A stretch of DNA of 64,000 bases from Methylomicrobium agile (lineage in GTDB: Bacteria; Pseudomonadota; Gammaproteobacteria; Methylococcales; Methylomonadaceae): the NCBI RefSeq assembly GCF_000733855.1, contig NZ_JPOJ01000001.1, positions 1,674,001-1,738,000 on the forward strand, given 5' to 3'. The translations under genes and the position numbers were made by a program. Numbering within the stretch: position 1 is the first letter of the stretch; each line of letters starts with the position of its first letter. The notes under the pieces were generated by a model. The model did no database searches. It worked only from the letters and a program-made list of their open reading frames with translations, and had not been told where the DNA came from. Positions 8,757-16,978 of the stretch are shown in pieces.

Positions 8757-9110
8757 GACGCCAACCTCCGTGTTTTTGCCTGTAGCTGCGAATGTACCGC
8801 TCCAGATCCGATAAAGCAAGAAGCCGAATGGGTATGATTGGATAAAGCGTTCATAACCTATGCGCCAAATCTTTGAAACCGACCTTAAACAAAGGCCGGA
8901 GCAAAAAAGCGGCTCGAATACCGATCGACAGACAGGATTAGAGCCATTGCGAACAATCTTCCGCCTTTGGCTGTTGCCTTGCTTGCCGTTAAAAAGGGAT
9001 TGTTGACAGATCAGGCGTATAAAAAATAAACTTTCTACCTTTCCCTCCGCCATATCGAAAAATGTATGGCAATACTCTGATCTCATCAGCAATGACAAGC
9101 GGAATAGCCG
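8757..9110. other. divergent intergenic region
   Basis: 354 bases between the CopD-like gene (minus) and the TauE/SafE gene (plus). It holds the plus-strand promoter candidate listed next. No riboswitch-like element was found, including no match to the fluoride riboswitch core. Confidence 0.45.
9004..9033 (+). promoter_or_regulatory. candidate sigma-70 promoter for tauE-crcB-DUF190
   Basis: TTGACA at 9004-9009 and TAAACT at 9028-9033 with an 18-base spacer, about 80 bases before the first gene. The -35 is perfect; the -10 is imperfect within an A-rich run. Confidence 0.45.
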
Positions 9111-9839
9111 ATGCCAGTCGATATCATGCTCACGGTGGTCGCGACCACAATGATCCAGTCCCTATTCGGTGCCGGCGTTTTGCTGTTCGGCACGCCGTTA
9201 TTGTTGTTGTTCGGGCACGGGTTCGTGGAGGTTCTGGTCGTGTTGTTGCCGATTTCGATCGGCATCAACCTGTTGCAAATCATCAAGCATCATGTTCATA
9301 TCGATTTCGCGTTTTACCGTAACGTATTGATTTTAACTTTGCCGCCGATTGCGTTGTTCCTGTTTCTGGTGACGCATGCGCGGATCAACATCAGTTTGCT
9401 GATCGGCGTCTTTTTATTATTTATCGCCTGCAAGGAATACTCGGCGTCGATCGCCAAAATGCTCGACCGGATGATGGCGTTTGAAAAAACGTATTTTTTG
9501 CTGATGGGCATCGTGCATGGGGTCAGCAATTTGGGCGGTTCGTTGTTGACCGCGCTGGTGCATCACAAACACTATGAAAAAGACGCCGCCAGAGTTACCG
9601 TCGCCGCGTCTTACGCCACCTTCGCGGCCGTGCAGTTGCTGACGCTGTGGCTGTTCAGCGCCCAACAAATCGACCTGTCGATCAACCATACGGCCGTTTA
9701 TCTGCTGGTCGGGATGTTGGTGTTCATGCTCAGCGACGAGATGCTCTACAACGCGCTCGACCGCGCCAAGTATCAGCGTTTTTTTGCCGCTTTTCTGGCG
9801 GTTTCCGGCCTGACGCTGATCGTAAAATCGTTAAATTGA
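9111..9839 (+). CDS. TauE/SafE-family anion exporter
   Basis: A 242-residue membrane protein. The first helix with MIQSLFGAGVLLFGTPLLLL matches the first repeat signature of the TauE/SafE (DUF81) family, and IVHGVSNLGGSLLTALVHH near residue 140 matches the second. The family moves sulfite, sulfoacetate and similar organosulfur anions. It is the first gene of a tight plus-strand set with crcB and DUF190, so its anion may be other than sulfite. An in-frame ATG five codons later is an alternative start. Confidence 0.8.
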   Translation: MPVDIMLTVVATTMIQSLFGAGVLLFGTPLLLLFGHGFVEVLVVLLPISIGINLLQIIKHHVHIDFAFYRNVLILTLPPIALFLFLVTHARINISLLIGVFLLFIACKEYSASIAKMLDRMMAFEKTYFLLMGIVHGVSNLGGSLLTALVHHKHYEKDAARVTVAASYATFAAVQLLTLWLFSAQQIDLSINHTAVYLLVGMLVFMLSDEMLYNALDRAKYQRFFAAFLAVSGLTLIVKSLN

Positions 9840-9878
9840 AATCATGGACAACGCCTTGTTTACGCTGAGCACAGACTG

Positions 9879-10586
9879 ATGAATCAAATCATTGCCATCG
9901 CCCTGGGAGGATCGGTCGGCGCAGTCACGCGCTTTCTTGTCGCCAACGGCATCTATACCTGGCTGGGCCGCAGTTTTCCCCACGGCACCTTGTTTATCAA
10001 TGTGTCGGGTTCGTTCCTCATGGGATTTTTGACGGCGCTGATGCTGCAGCGTTTCGCCGTGGCCGTGGAGTATCGGGCGGCGGTTCTGGTCGGTTTTCTA
10101 GGCGCTTACACGACTTTTTCCACATTCGCGCTGGAAACGTTGAATTTATTCGAAGAGGGCAGCCTGCTCAAAGCAGGGCTGAATATTTTTCTCAGCGTTG
10201 TGCTCTGCCTGGCCGCGGTATGGATAGGCATGATCGTGGGGCGGCAACTCTTCACCGGCGATTCGTACCCGTGGCTGGGTCACGGCCTGCCTTACCTGCA
10301 TTTGGGATTGGGCGTGATCGCGGCGTTTTTGTTGACCGTGCTGGCGGAATATCTGTTTCATCGCTTCAATTTATCTTTGGAGATGAGGGCCGTCGGCCTG
10401 ATTCTGATTTTGGGGCTGATCACCATCGCATCGACCTTGTGGTTGGCCTTCAATTTGACCGAAATTCGTTTTGAATTTCACGGTTTGTTAAGTCTTTTCA
10501 TCATCAACGCGTTGTTCGGCGTGGCGGCGGTTTGGTTAGGTACAGTCATGGGAAATTGGTTATGGCAGCTCAATCCGTCACGATAG
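9879..10586 (+). CDS. crcB: double-length CrcB/Fluc fluoride channel
   Basis: Residues 1-122 form a complete CrcB unit: GGSVGAVTRF at 10-19, the conserved TLFINVSGSFLMG around Asn41, and GFLGAYTTFSTF at 72-83 with the phenylalanines that line the Fluc pore. Fluc proteins export fluoride passively as antiparallel dimers. CrcB proteins are usually 120-130 residues; this one has 235. Residues 138-230 add about four more hydrophobic helices, the last (IINALFGVAAVWLGTVMGNW) resembling helix 4 of the first unit, but Asn and Phe-track motifs are missing. This suggests an internal duplication with a degenerate second half. The DUF190 gene starts inside its 3' end. Confidence 0.85.
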   Translation: MNQIIAIALGGSVGAVTRFLVANGIYTWLGRSFPHGTLFINVSGSFLMGFLTALMLQRFAVAVEYRAAVLVGFLGAYTTFSTFALETLNLFEEGSLLKAGLNIFLSVVLCLAAVWIGMIVGRQLFTGDSYPWLGHGLPYLHLGLGVIAAFLLTVLAEYLFHRFNLSLEMRAVGLILILGLITIASTLWLAFNLTEIRFEFHGLLSLFIINALFGVAAVWLGTVMGNWLWQLNPSR

Positions 10587-10876
10587 TGCGCGTTTATCTG
10601 CGCGAGGGCGAACATCAGCAGCATGACGTGATGAAATTGCTTCACGACGATGAGCGCGTTCAGGGCGCAACCGTTTTTCGAGGCATCAGCGGATTCGGCC
10701 CGGACGGCGTCTTGCGTACCGCTTCACTGGTCGATCTTTCGCTCGATCTGCCGTTGGTCGTGGAATTTTATGGAGAGCCGGCCCAGATGGAAGCCGTGAT
10801 CGATAAACTCATCCAACACCTGCATTTGCCGCATATTGTCAGTTGGGCCGGCGTCAGTCATGTTGCCGGCGAGTAA
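10562..10876 (+). CDS. DUF190 family protein (first copy)
   Basis: A 104-residue soluble protein with the DUF190 pattern: a beta strand VTIVRVYLREG, then H-x-x-x-x-x-L HDDERVQGATVFRGISGFG, LSLDLPLVVEFYGEP and a C-terminal HLHLPHIVSW. The fold is ferredoxin-like, related to PII-type regulators. DUF190 genes regularly sit beside crcB. The start is the ATG overlapping the end of crcB by 25 bases, not the GTG 30 bases earlier. A second DUF190 gene lies at 15482-15793. Confidence 0.85.
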   Translation: MAAQSVTIVRVYLREGEHQQHDVMKLLHDDERVQGATVFRGISGFGPDGVLRTASLVDLSLDLPLVVEFYGEPAQMEAVIDKLIQHLHLPHIVSWAGVSHVAGE

Positions 10877-10934
10877 TTTAAAAACTTCCTGGCATAAAGG
10901 CCAACTTCGCGTCTCCACGCGCTAATAAAACCCG

Positions 10935-11021
10935 ATGCACGATCTCATCGTGCTGTTTTTTGCCGCGTTTATCGCCGCCGCGTGGAACATCCGGCATACT
11001 GTCCGTGCTTTTTCGAAATGA
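10935..11021 (+). pseudogene. 28-codon membrane-like fragment
   Basis: The short frame MHDLIVLFFAAFIAAAWNIR resembles the first helix of YqaA or other small inner membrane proteins and then breaks off. It lies inside sequence that also overlaps the end of the decayed MFS gene on the other strand. It is probably a scrap and may be chance. Confidence 0.15.
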
Positions 11022-11035
11022 TAGGCGATCAGCGG

Positions 11036-11301
11036 CTAATCGGCATAGCCGATCATCGTGATCGGCCAGTAGAGCCGCGTCCGGTCCGCCAGATACCCCG
11101 AAACCAGGCGCAACAAATAACCGACCAGTTCTCCGAAGCCCGCAACAATACCCCCCCGTCGCGGCGCTTGCGCCCAAAACGGCAAGAAACGGATCGGTGA
11201 TCGCACGCGCACTTTCGTAGGTCATGTCGGCGAACAGGCTGACGCTGCCGATCAGCGCCGACAAAGCGCATGGCCGTCAAAGGCGCAGCGTTGTTGTTCA
11301 T
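11036..11301 (-). pseudogene. decayed MFS transporter, N-terminal remnant
   Basis: A good start (GGAGA then ATG at 11301) opens MNNNAAPLTAMRF; the reading then needs a frame change to give ALIGSVSLFADMTYESAR and PFLAVLGASAA, and a second change at a run of seven C (G on the coding strand, 11151-11157) to give GIVAGFGELVGYLLRLVSG and YLADRTRLYWPITMIGYAD before TAG at 11036. Read through, these match the first two or three helices of the MFS group that begins SLFADMTYE. The remaining 300 or so residues are missing. It lies 29 bases upstream of the next minus-strand gene's end, so the P-type ATPase and this gene were likely one unit. Confidence 0.8.
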
Positions 11302-11330
11302 GGAATCTCTCCGATTGCCTGCAAAAGGCT

Positions 11331-13991
11331 TTAACCGTTGTGATGGTTTCGGTAAAGCCAACCGCGGCGGCGCAGCCACTTTTCGATCTCTACCGCAAAA
11401 AAGACCACCGAAGAAAGCGCCAAGCTGAACAACAGTTCAGTGGCGCTCAAGGCTTCGGTTTTAAAGATAGGCTGCAAAAACGGGACATACAGCACCGCCA
11501 TTTGCAGTGCGAAGGTCAAAGCCACGGCGCCTAAAAGAAGCCGGTTGGAAAAAAATCCCCGGCCGAACAGCGACACCGATTCGGAACGTATCGCCAGCAC
11601 GTGCCCCATCTGCGACAGGGTCAAGACGGTGAACACGATGCTCTGCCAATGCGTGGAGCCGCCAAAATAAGCCCAGCCTTGCGAAAATAGCGAAATCCCA
11701 CCCATCAGCAGGCCTATCCACAGGATATGCTGCCACATGCCCTGAGCAAAAAGACTTTCCTGCGGCGGCCGCGGCGGGCGCTGCATGGTGCCGCGTTCTT
11801 CCGGTTCGGCCGCCAAGGCCAGCCCCGGCAAACCGTCGGTAACCAAATTGATCCAAAGAATTTGAATCGGCAGCAAAGGCAACGGCAAACCGACAAAAGG
11901 CGCCAAAAACAGCGTCCAGATTTCCGCCGAATTGCCGGTCATGACATATTTGACGAACTTGCGGATGTTGTCGTAAATGCGCCGGCCTTCGCGGACCGCC
12001 GTCACAATGGTGGCGAAGTTGTCATCCTGCAGCACCATGTGCGCCGCTTCCCTGGCCACGTCCGTGCCGATTTTTCCCATCGCGATGCCGATATTGGCGC
12101 ATCTCAACGCCGGGGCGTCGTTGACGCCGTCGCCGGTCATCGCCACGAATTCGCCTCTGTCCTGCAGCGCTTTGACGATCTTGATCTTTTGTTCCGGCGC
12201 AACGCGCGCGTAAACCCGCACCGACTCGACCTCTTTTTCGAATTCCGCAAGGCTCATGTTCGCGAGTTGCCGGCCGATAAGCACCTTATCGGCTTTTTCG
12301 GCAATCCCTAGCCGTACTGCGACGGCGAGTGCGGTCGCCGGATGATCGCCGGTAATCATCACCGGCGTGATGCCGGCGCTCTTGCACAGTGCCACGGCTT
12401 CGCGGGCTTCCGGCCTTGGCGGATCCAGCAATCCGGCCAAACCTAAAAAGCACAGTTCGGTTTCAATTTCATCGGCGCTCGGCGCTTGCGGCTGTTCGGC
12501 CAGATAACGGTATGCCAGCGCCAATACCCGCAAACCGTTCGCAGCCATTTGCTCGGCAGCGGCCATAATTTTTTTGCTATCCAACGCTTGCGGCCCGTCG
12601 GCCGTCCATTGCGTGCCGCAGCGCGGCAGTAAATTTTCCGGAGCGCCTTTGCTGTAAGCAATGACTTCGCTGTTTTCCGAATGCAGCGTGGTCATCAGTT
12701 TACGTTCGGAGTCGAAAGGGATTTCATCCAGCCGCGGCGCTTCCTTGGCTAATTGGGCGCCGTCATAACCGGCATCGGCGGCGGCTTTGTATAAAGCCAT
12801 TTCGGTGGGATCGCCGTGCAGCCGGCCATTCCGGCCGCAGCGAATGTCGTTGTTGAGGGCAAAAGCGCGCAGCAGCAAGCTGGGAAAATTGCCATCGATA
12901 TTATTGTGTAACCGATTCCCCACATAAAACGCTTCCGCAACCATGCGGTTCTGCGTCAGCGTGCCGGTCTTGTCCGAACAAATAAAGGTCACCGATCCCA
13001 GCGTTTCCACCGCGGGCAGGCGCCGGATCAGCGCGTTTTTCTTTACCAGCCTGCGTGCGCCCACGGCCAGAGATACCGTGGCTACCGCAGGCAACGCCTC
13101 GGGAATTGCGGCTACCGCCAGGCTGATCGCGGTCAGGAACATCTGTAGCGGCGTTTCGCCGCGCAGCAGACCCGCCAGAAAAATGATGGCGCAAATCGCC
13201 AGAATCAATAACGACAGGCGTTGACCGAAACGGGCGAGACGTTGCTGGAGCGGCGTTTTGGTTTCTCGTTCGCGATGCAGCAGCTCGGCGATTTTGCCGA
13301 GTTCGGTGTCCATTCCGGTAGCAATGACGATGCCGACGCCCCGCCCATAGGTGGCCACGCTTCCTTTATAAGCCATGTTATGGCGGTCGCCGAGCGGCGA
13401 ATCCAGTTCCTTGATCAATGCGCCGGTTTTTTCGGCAGGGTGGGATTCGCCGGTCAGCGCGGCTTCCTCGACTTTCAGCCGGGCCACGTCCAATAATCTG
13501 AGGTCGGCCGGAACGACATTGCCGGCTTCGAGCAGGACCAGATCGCCGGGAACCAGTTCATGCGCCGCGACGGTGCGGATTTCGCCGTCCCGGAGCACCT
13601 GGGCGATGGGGCTCGCCAGGCGCTTGAGCGCGATGATCGCCTGTTCCGCCCGATACTCCTGGACAAAGCCGATGACGGCGTTTAACACGACGATCACGAT
13701 GATCGTGACGGTATCGGTCAATTCGCCGATGAATCCCGATACCGCGCCGGCTAAAATCAGCACGATAATCATGAAATCGGCGAACTGGCTGAAAAACATC
13801 CTCGCCATGCTCCTGCGCCGCGGTTCCCGGAGCACGTTGGGACCGTAGGCCGCCAGCCGCTGCCGCGCTTCATCCTGGTTCAAACCTTTTTCGGGATCGA
13901 CCTTGAGCCAGGCGGTAGTTTGCCACGATTCGAGCAGATGCCAGGGCGGCGGAGAATATTTACGTTGCGGCGGAGGCCGTGATTTCTTCAT
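11331..13991 (-). CDS. type II cation-transporting P-type ATPase (Ca2+-ATPase like)
   Basis: An 886-residue pump with N-terminal cation ATPase domain, TGES at 180-183, helix 4 motif PEALP at 297-301, phosphorylation motif DKTGTLT with Asp340, hinge GDGVNDAPALRCANIGIAMG, and helix 6 WINLVTDGLPGLAL. These fit SERCA-like bacterial Ca2+ pumps (PEGLP/PEALP with N-x-x-TDG-x-P), although Mn2+ or other divalent metals cannot be excluded. The start is set at MKKSRPPPQRKY; the open frame runs 87 codons further upstream through what is a shadow of a VIT-like gene. It is flanked by two broken genes (MFS and VIT-like) but is itself intact. Confidence 0.85.
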   Translation of the reverse strand: MKKSRPPPQRKYSPPPWHLLESWQTTAWLKVDPEKGLNQDEARQRLAAYGPNVLREPRRRSMARMFFSQFADFMIIVLILAGAVSGFIGELTDTVTIIVIVVLNAVIGFVQEYRAEQAIIALKRLASPIAQVLRDGEIRTVAAHELVPGDLVLLEAGNVVPADLRLLDVARLKVEEAALTGESHPAEKTGALIKELDSPLGDRHNMAYKGSVATYGRGVGIVIATGMDTELGKIAELLHRERETKTPLQQRLARFGQRLSLLILAICAIIFLAGLLRGETPLQMFLTAISLAVAAIPEALPAVATVSLAVGARRLVKKNALIRRLPAVETLGSVTFICSDKTGTLTQNRMVAEAFYVGNRLHNNIDGNFPSLLLRAFALNNDIRCGRNGRLHGDPTEMALYKAAADAGYDGAQLAKEAPRLDEIPFDSERKLMTTLHSENSEVIAYSKGAPENLLPRCGTQWTADGPQALDSKKIMAAAEQMAANGLRVLALAYRYLAEQPQAPSADEIETELCFLGLAGLLDPPRPEAREAVALCKSAGITPVMITGDHPATALAVAVRLGIAEKADKVLIGRQLANMSLAEFEKEVESVRVYARVAPEQKIKIVKALQDRGEFVAMTGDGVNDAPALRCANIGIAMGKIGTDVAREAAHMVLQDDNFATIVTAVREGRRIYDNIRKFVKYVMTGNSAEIWTLFLAPFVGLPLPLLPIQILWINLVTDGLPGLALAAEPEERGTMQRPPRPPQESLFAQGMWQHILWIGLLMGGISLFSQGWAYFGGSTHWQSIVFTVLTLSQMGHVLAIRSESVSLFGRGFFSNRLLLGAVALTFALQMAVLYVPFLQPIFKTEALSATELLFSLALSSVVFFAVEIEKWLRRRGWLYRNHHNG

Positions 13992-14028
13992 GATTTCTGA
14001 GGGGCGATGAAACAAGCCTGCGAGCGCG

Positions 14029-14597
14029 TCAAATGATTTCCAGACGGCTGCCGATATACGCCAACAGTACGCCGCCCGCCAAAAGGGCGGCCGACCAAGC
14101 GAAAGGGCTGCCATGCACGGCTTTGCCCAACGCGCCGCCCAGCAACGCCAAAACGCCCAACGCAACGACAATGGCGCACCACGAAACCTGGGGCATAAGC
14201 GCTCCCAGCAGCAAGGGCAACAGCGCTCCGCAAAAACTGCATATGCCGGCAATTAGGCGGCGTTATACAGGGCCATGCGCCCTAGACGCGTGGCAGCGAG
14301 GCAGCCGTGCGATCTTAAGTTTAATTGCCGTTCGGCATGAATCAATTCACTGCGCAGTTCGGCATAATGCGCGACAAACAAAATGAATCCTCCCGACACG
14401 GCGGCCGCCGTGGCGACACGCACTGGCAGGCCGGCATCGATCGGCGTATCGGCATCGAGCAGTCTGCCGGACGCCAGCGTCAACGCGGTCAAAATGCCGT
14501 CGCGCCAATCCGCGACCAGATCAAGGCGGTGCTTGGGATGCGGCGACGGTTGTTTGACCGCCATATCCACATTCAATACCACGCGCCGAAGATTCAT
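14029..14597 (-). pseudogene. VIT/CCC1-like membrane protein broken by a frameshift
   Basis: The first part (14253-14597) starts MNLRRVVLNVDMAV and includes DLVADWRDGILTALTLASGR, then the EL-x-x-AERQL loop, and stops at LYNAA. The second part (about 14029-14240) continues in another frame as FCGALLPLLLGALMP, VALGVLALLGGALGKAV, and ends GVLLAYIGSRLEII. Together they match the plan of VIT-like integral membrane proteins (cytoplasmic Glu-rich loop between helix pairs; ending in IG-x-x-L-x-I). A single change near 14240-14255 splits it. It lies directly upstream of the P-type ATPase, so loss may be recent. A sequencing error is possible. Confidence 0.6.
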
Positions 14598-14624
14598 GGT
14601 GCCGCTCCCGCCGATGTAGTGAGG

Positions 14625-14986
14625 AAAGAAAATGGGTCTGCCGGAAGCATGGCTCAGCCACTCGTTTGCCGCAACGACTCCCCATCTTTCCGCAACGTTT
14701 CCAAATCATTAGACGACAAACCCGCTCCATCGTTTTCGATGGAGCGCTGCGCCAATAAAAAATCGCTTTTTACCGTATACCGGAAGATTGGCGGGTTTCG
14801 GCAGATCGTCCTCATCGATGGCACAAACCGAACGCATCGGCAGTTGCCTGGAGCACGCTCAGCAGCTTGGCGCGAACTGCGGGCAATTCGGTGTTGATAG
14901 CGGTTGCCAGAACGGAGCCTTTGCGGTCGAATGCCGAGGACAATAGGACACTCGCCTCTCCGCCAACTCGGCTCCGGGTGCAGCAT
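14625..14986 (-). other. degenerate coding stretch in three frames
   Basis: Minus-strand protein-like pieces succeed one another in different frames: SVLATAINTELPAVRAKLL with LQATADAFG, then CAIDEDDLPKPANLPVYGKK, then DFLLAQRSIENDGAGLSSND with LETLRKDGESLRQ. The order and lack of overlap suggest one small gene with at least two frameshifts. I do not recognise the family. Confidence 0.35.
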
Positions 14987-15457
14987 TTACGACCTCAATG
15001 TGGCCATCAAACGCAAAGGATGTAAAAGCAAACCCAAGGCGGCACCGATATTCGGGACAAGAATGTCCGCCGCCATCAGCGCCTCCACCGCAACGCTTTC
15101 GTGCTGGGCGACGGCGATGGCAAGCTCGGCGGTTTTCAGCATCAGACGGTCGTTGCGGCCGTTGCCGATAGCGGCGCAATTTTTAGCGCCCAACCGCTGA
15201 AGATAATCCAATTTCGCGCTGTCTTGATTGCAAGCAGACAGGATAACCAGTTCGCAAGGTATGCCGGACAATTCTTCGCGCGCGCGGCCGAAAGTATCGC
15301 CGGTCAGAATGTGGATATGCAAGTTATGGGATAATTGGGACAAATCGACATCGACGCCATCCAAAAGCTCGCCGTCATAAGCCAACGTTCCGTTGTAATC
15401 CAGCAGCAAATGTTCCAGCCGCAAAGTTTTGTATCCTGGAATGTCGATCTCAAGCAT
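14987..15457 (-). CDS. soluble HAD-like protein related to P-type ATPase P-domains
   Basis: A 156-residue protein corresponding to the soluble P-type-ATPase-like HAD group (COG4087). The first motif is LLLDYNGTLA (Asp20), where the second acidic residue of ordinary HAD phosphatases (D-x-D) is Asn22; motif II is IHILTGDTFG, and motif III/IV lies in AAIGNGRNDRLMLKTAELAIAV. There is no cap domain and no membrane segment. Lack of the general acid suggests weak or no phosphatase activity and perhaps a regulatory or phosphate-sensing role. It sits 24 bases from a DUF190 gene and near the P-type ATPase. Confidence 0.75.
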   Translation of the reverse strand: MLEIDIPGYKTLRLEHLLLDYNGTLAYDGELLDGVDVDLSQLSHNLHIHILTGDTFGRAREELSGIPCELVILSACNQDSAKLDYLQRLGAKNCAAIGNGRNDRLMLKTAELAIAVAQHESVAVEALMAADILVPNIGAALGLLLHPLRLMATLRS

Positions 15458-15481
15458 TTTTATGCCTCACTGATCATCTCG

Positions 15482-15793
15482 TTAAACCCGGGTATGGGCG
15501 AGTGCCGGCCAACTTACGATGTGGTGCAGGTGCAGCTTGTCGACCAGGGTTTCGACGACGGCTTCAGCCTTGTCCGGATCATCGAAAAACTCGATAACCA
15601 GCGGCAGGTCGAGCGATAAATCCACTAAAGATTCAGTACGTATCGTCCCATCCTCGCTGAAACCCTCGATGCCGCGGAAGACGGTGACGCCAAGCACCTT
15701 CGCGTCATCGTGCAAATGCTTGATGATTTTATGCAGGAGATGCTCGCTTTCGCGCAGATAAATTCGCACCACGGTAATTTGCCGGTTTGTCAT
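15482..15793 (-). CDS. DUF190 family protein (second copy)
   Basis: A 103-residue paralogue of the DUF190 protein at 10562-10876: VVRIYLRESEH, LHDDAKVLGVTVFRGIEGF, LVDLSLDLPLVIEFFDDP and LHLHHIVSWP align without gaps. GGAGA lies 6 bases before the ATG. The HAD gene follows, so the two are co-transcribed. The two copies bracket the P-type ATPase and the broken genes, on opposite strands. Confidence 0.85.
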   Translation of the reverse strand: MTNRQITVVRIYLRESEHLLHKIIKHLHDDAKVLGVTVFRGIEGFSEDGTIRTESLVDLSLDLPLVIEFFDDPDKAEAVVETLVDKLHLHHIVSWPALAHTRV

Positions 15794-15992
15794 GACCTGT
15801 CTCCAACTTTCTCAGTCCAACAAAGGATGATATCGGGAAAGTATTATGCTCCCGTCTTTAACGTTTCGCACAGCGATGCACCCGATTCTGGCAAAATTGT
15901 CATGTTCCGGTCATGGCGGCGTGTGAAAGGATTGATAATATTCCCAGCATATCCTCTTTTTCAGCACATCGTTAATTATGGAGAGATGGCTC

Positions 15993-16157
15993 ATGACTGC
16001 GCGTATTCAGAATCTCGAAGCCTATGAAATCCTCGATTCCCGAGGAAACCCCACGGTGCGGGTAAACGTCCGGTTGGATAACGGTATGATCGGTACGGCT
16101 TCTGTTCCATCCGGCGCCTCGACCGGCGAGAACGAGGCAATGGAGCTGCGCGACGGG
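15993..16157 (+). pseudogene. eno: enolase, first 55 codons only
   Basis: A ribosome binding site (GGAGAG) and ATG open a perfect enolase N-terminus: [43 protein letters not shown]. Right after ELRDG the match ends and unrelated sequence takes over in the same frame. All catalytic residues of the barrel are missing, so no active enzyme can result. The complete housekeeping enolase must lie elsewhere. A former second enolase beside crcB and DUF190 would fit a fluoride-response set. Confidence 0.85.
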
Positions 16158-16316
16158 AATGAAAAACGCCGCCATAGCCGCTTCCTGTTCTTCGGTATGG
16201 GCGGCCGGGACAACAGGATGGACTATGCCCCGTGTTTGTCCGTGATTCAAGCGATCCGACATTCCGCGGCAGAATCTCATTCGGCGGAACCCGGCAAGCC
16301 GGTTCCACCTTACGGG

Positions 16317-16587
16317 TTGGTGGGCTTGGCGCCTTATTGCCGGGACAGCGGCCAAAAGGCAGGGCGGCGACAGGTCTTTGGTGGACGTCAGTTGATTCGA
16401 TCGACACGGTATATGGCAACGCTGAGCGCCGTCCGTTTCATAAGCCGACCAAAGCTTTTTACGACCGCCTGCTGTCTCGTGGCAAGCCCAAAAAGGTCCC
16501 CTGGTGGCCTGCATGAGAAAGCTGCTGACCATTCTCAATACCTTGACGAAAAATGACCGCGAAGGGGATCCCGGCTATGCAGTTTAG
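16317..16587 (+). mobile_element. IS110-family transposase remnant, C-terminal part
   Basis: Three pieces in three frames give the end of an IS110/IS116/IS902 transposase: [16 protein letters not shown] with [21 protein letters not shown], then a frame change to [21 protein letters not shown], then another to [19 protein letters not shown], ending at a stop around 16587. This is the conserved transposase_20 region plus tail. At least two frameshifts make it dead. The N-terminal DEDD domain is not present upstream; 16158-16316 is unrecognised. Confidence 0.8.
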
Positions 16588-16676
16588 CTTGATTTTTAAC
16601 ACAGTTGCTGCAGGGAGGCAGAAGGTAGATCGCGTCGGGAACAGGCGATCGAGAGCAATGCAGGAGCAATTGCCGA

Positions 16677-16723
16677 GTGCGTACCGTTTACCGCCGAAAA
16701 AGGTACGCACAGCGTACCCTACG
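16677..16723. repeat. GGTACGC/GCGTACC palindromic repeat, copy 1
   Basis: GTGCGTACC (16677-16685), then GGTACGC-ACA-GCGTACC (16702-16718) followed by CTACG. The same core occurs twice in inverted orientation at 51147-51225, showing a dispersed extragenic palindromic family. Confidence 0.65.
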
Positions 16724-16978
16724 AAGCGGTCGATAAGCGCCTGCCGATTCCGTTCAGTATTAAGTTTGCTGAAACGGATTTTTACGCGAAAAGGTGTGCG
16801 CTGGATTTCTTATCCCGAACTCAGGTTATGTATTACTTTTTCAAAAGGCTGTTCACTGGCCCTGTGGGGCTGGAATCAAGCGGCAGGCTGCGGCGCTTAC
16901 CCTGCGGAGATTGGCCGTTCTCCGGGATTGCCGAGGGGTTAGCGATAACGTAAAAGGGAGAAACGAGGCCGGTAAAAG

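Noticed and set aside
8757-9878. Possible fluoride riboswitch before the tauE-crcB genes
   Set aside because: The conserved GATG...CTGATG pseudoknot core was looked for upstream of tauE and crcB, and also before the enolase stump and the second DUF190 gene, and was not found.
16588-16948. Plus-strand frame open for over 100 codons after the transposase remnant
   Set aside because: No start codon with binding site, no recognisable protein, and it crosses a palindromic repeat.
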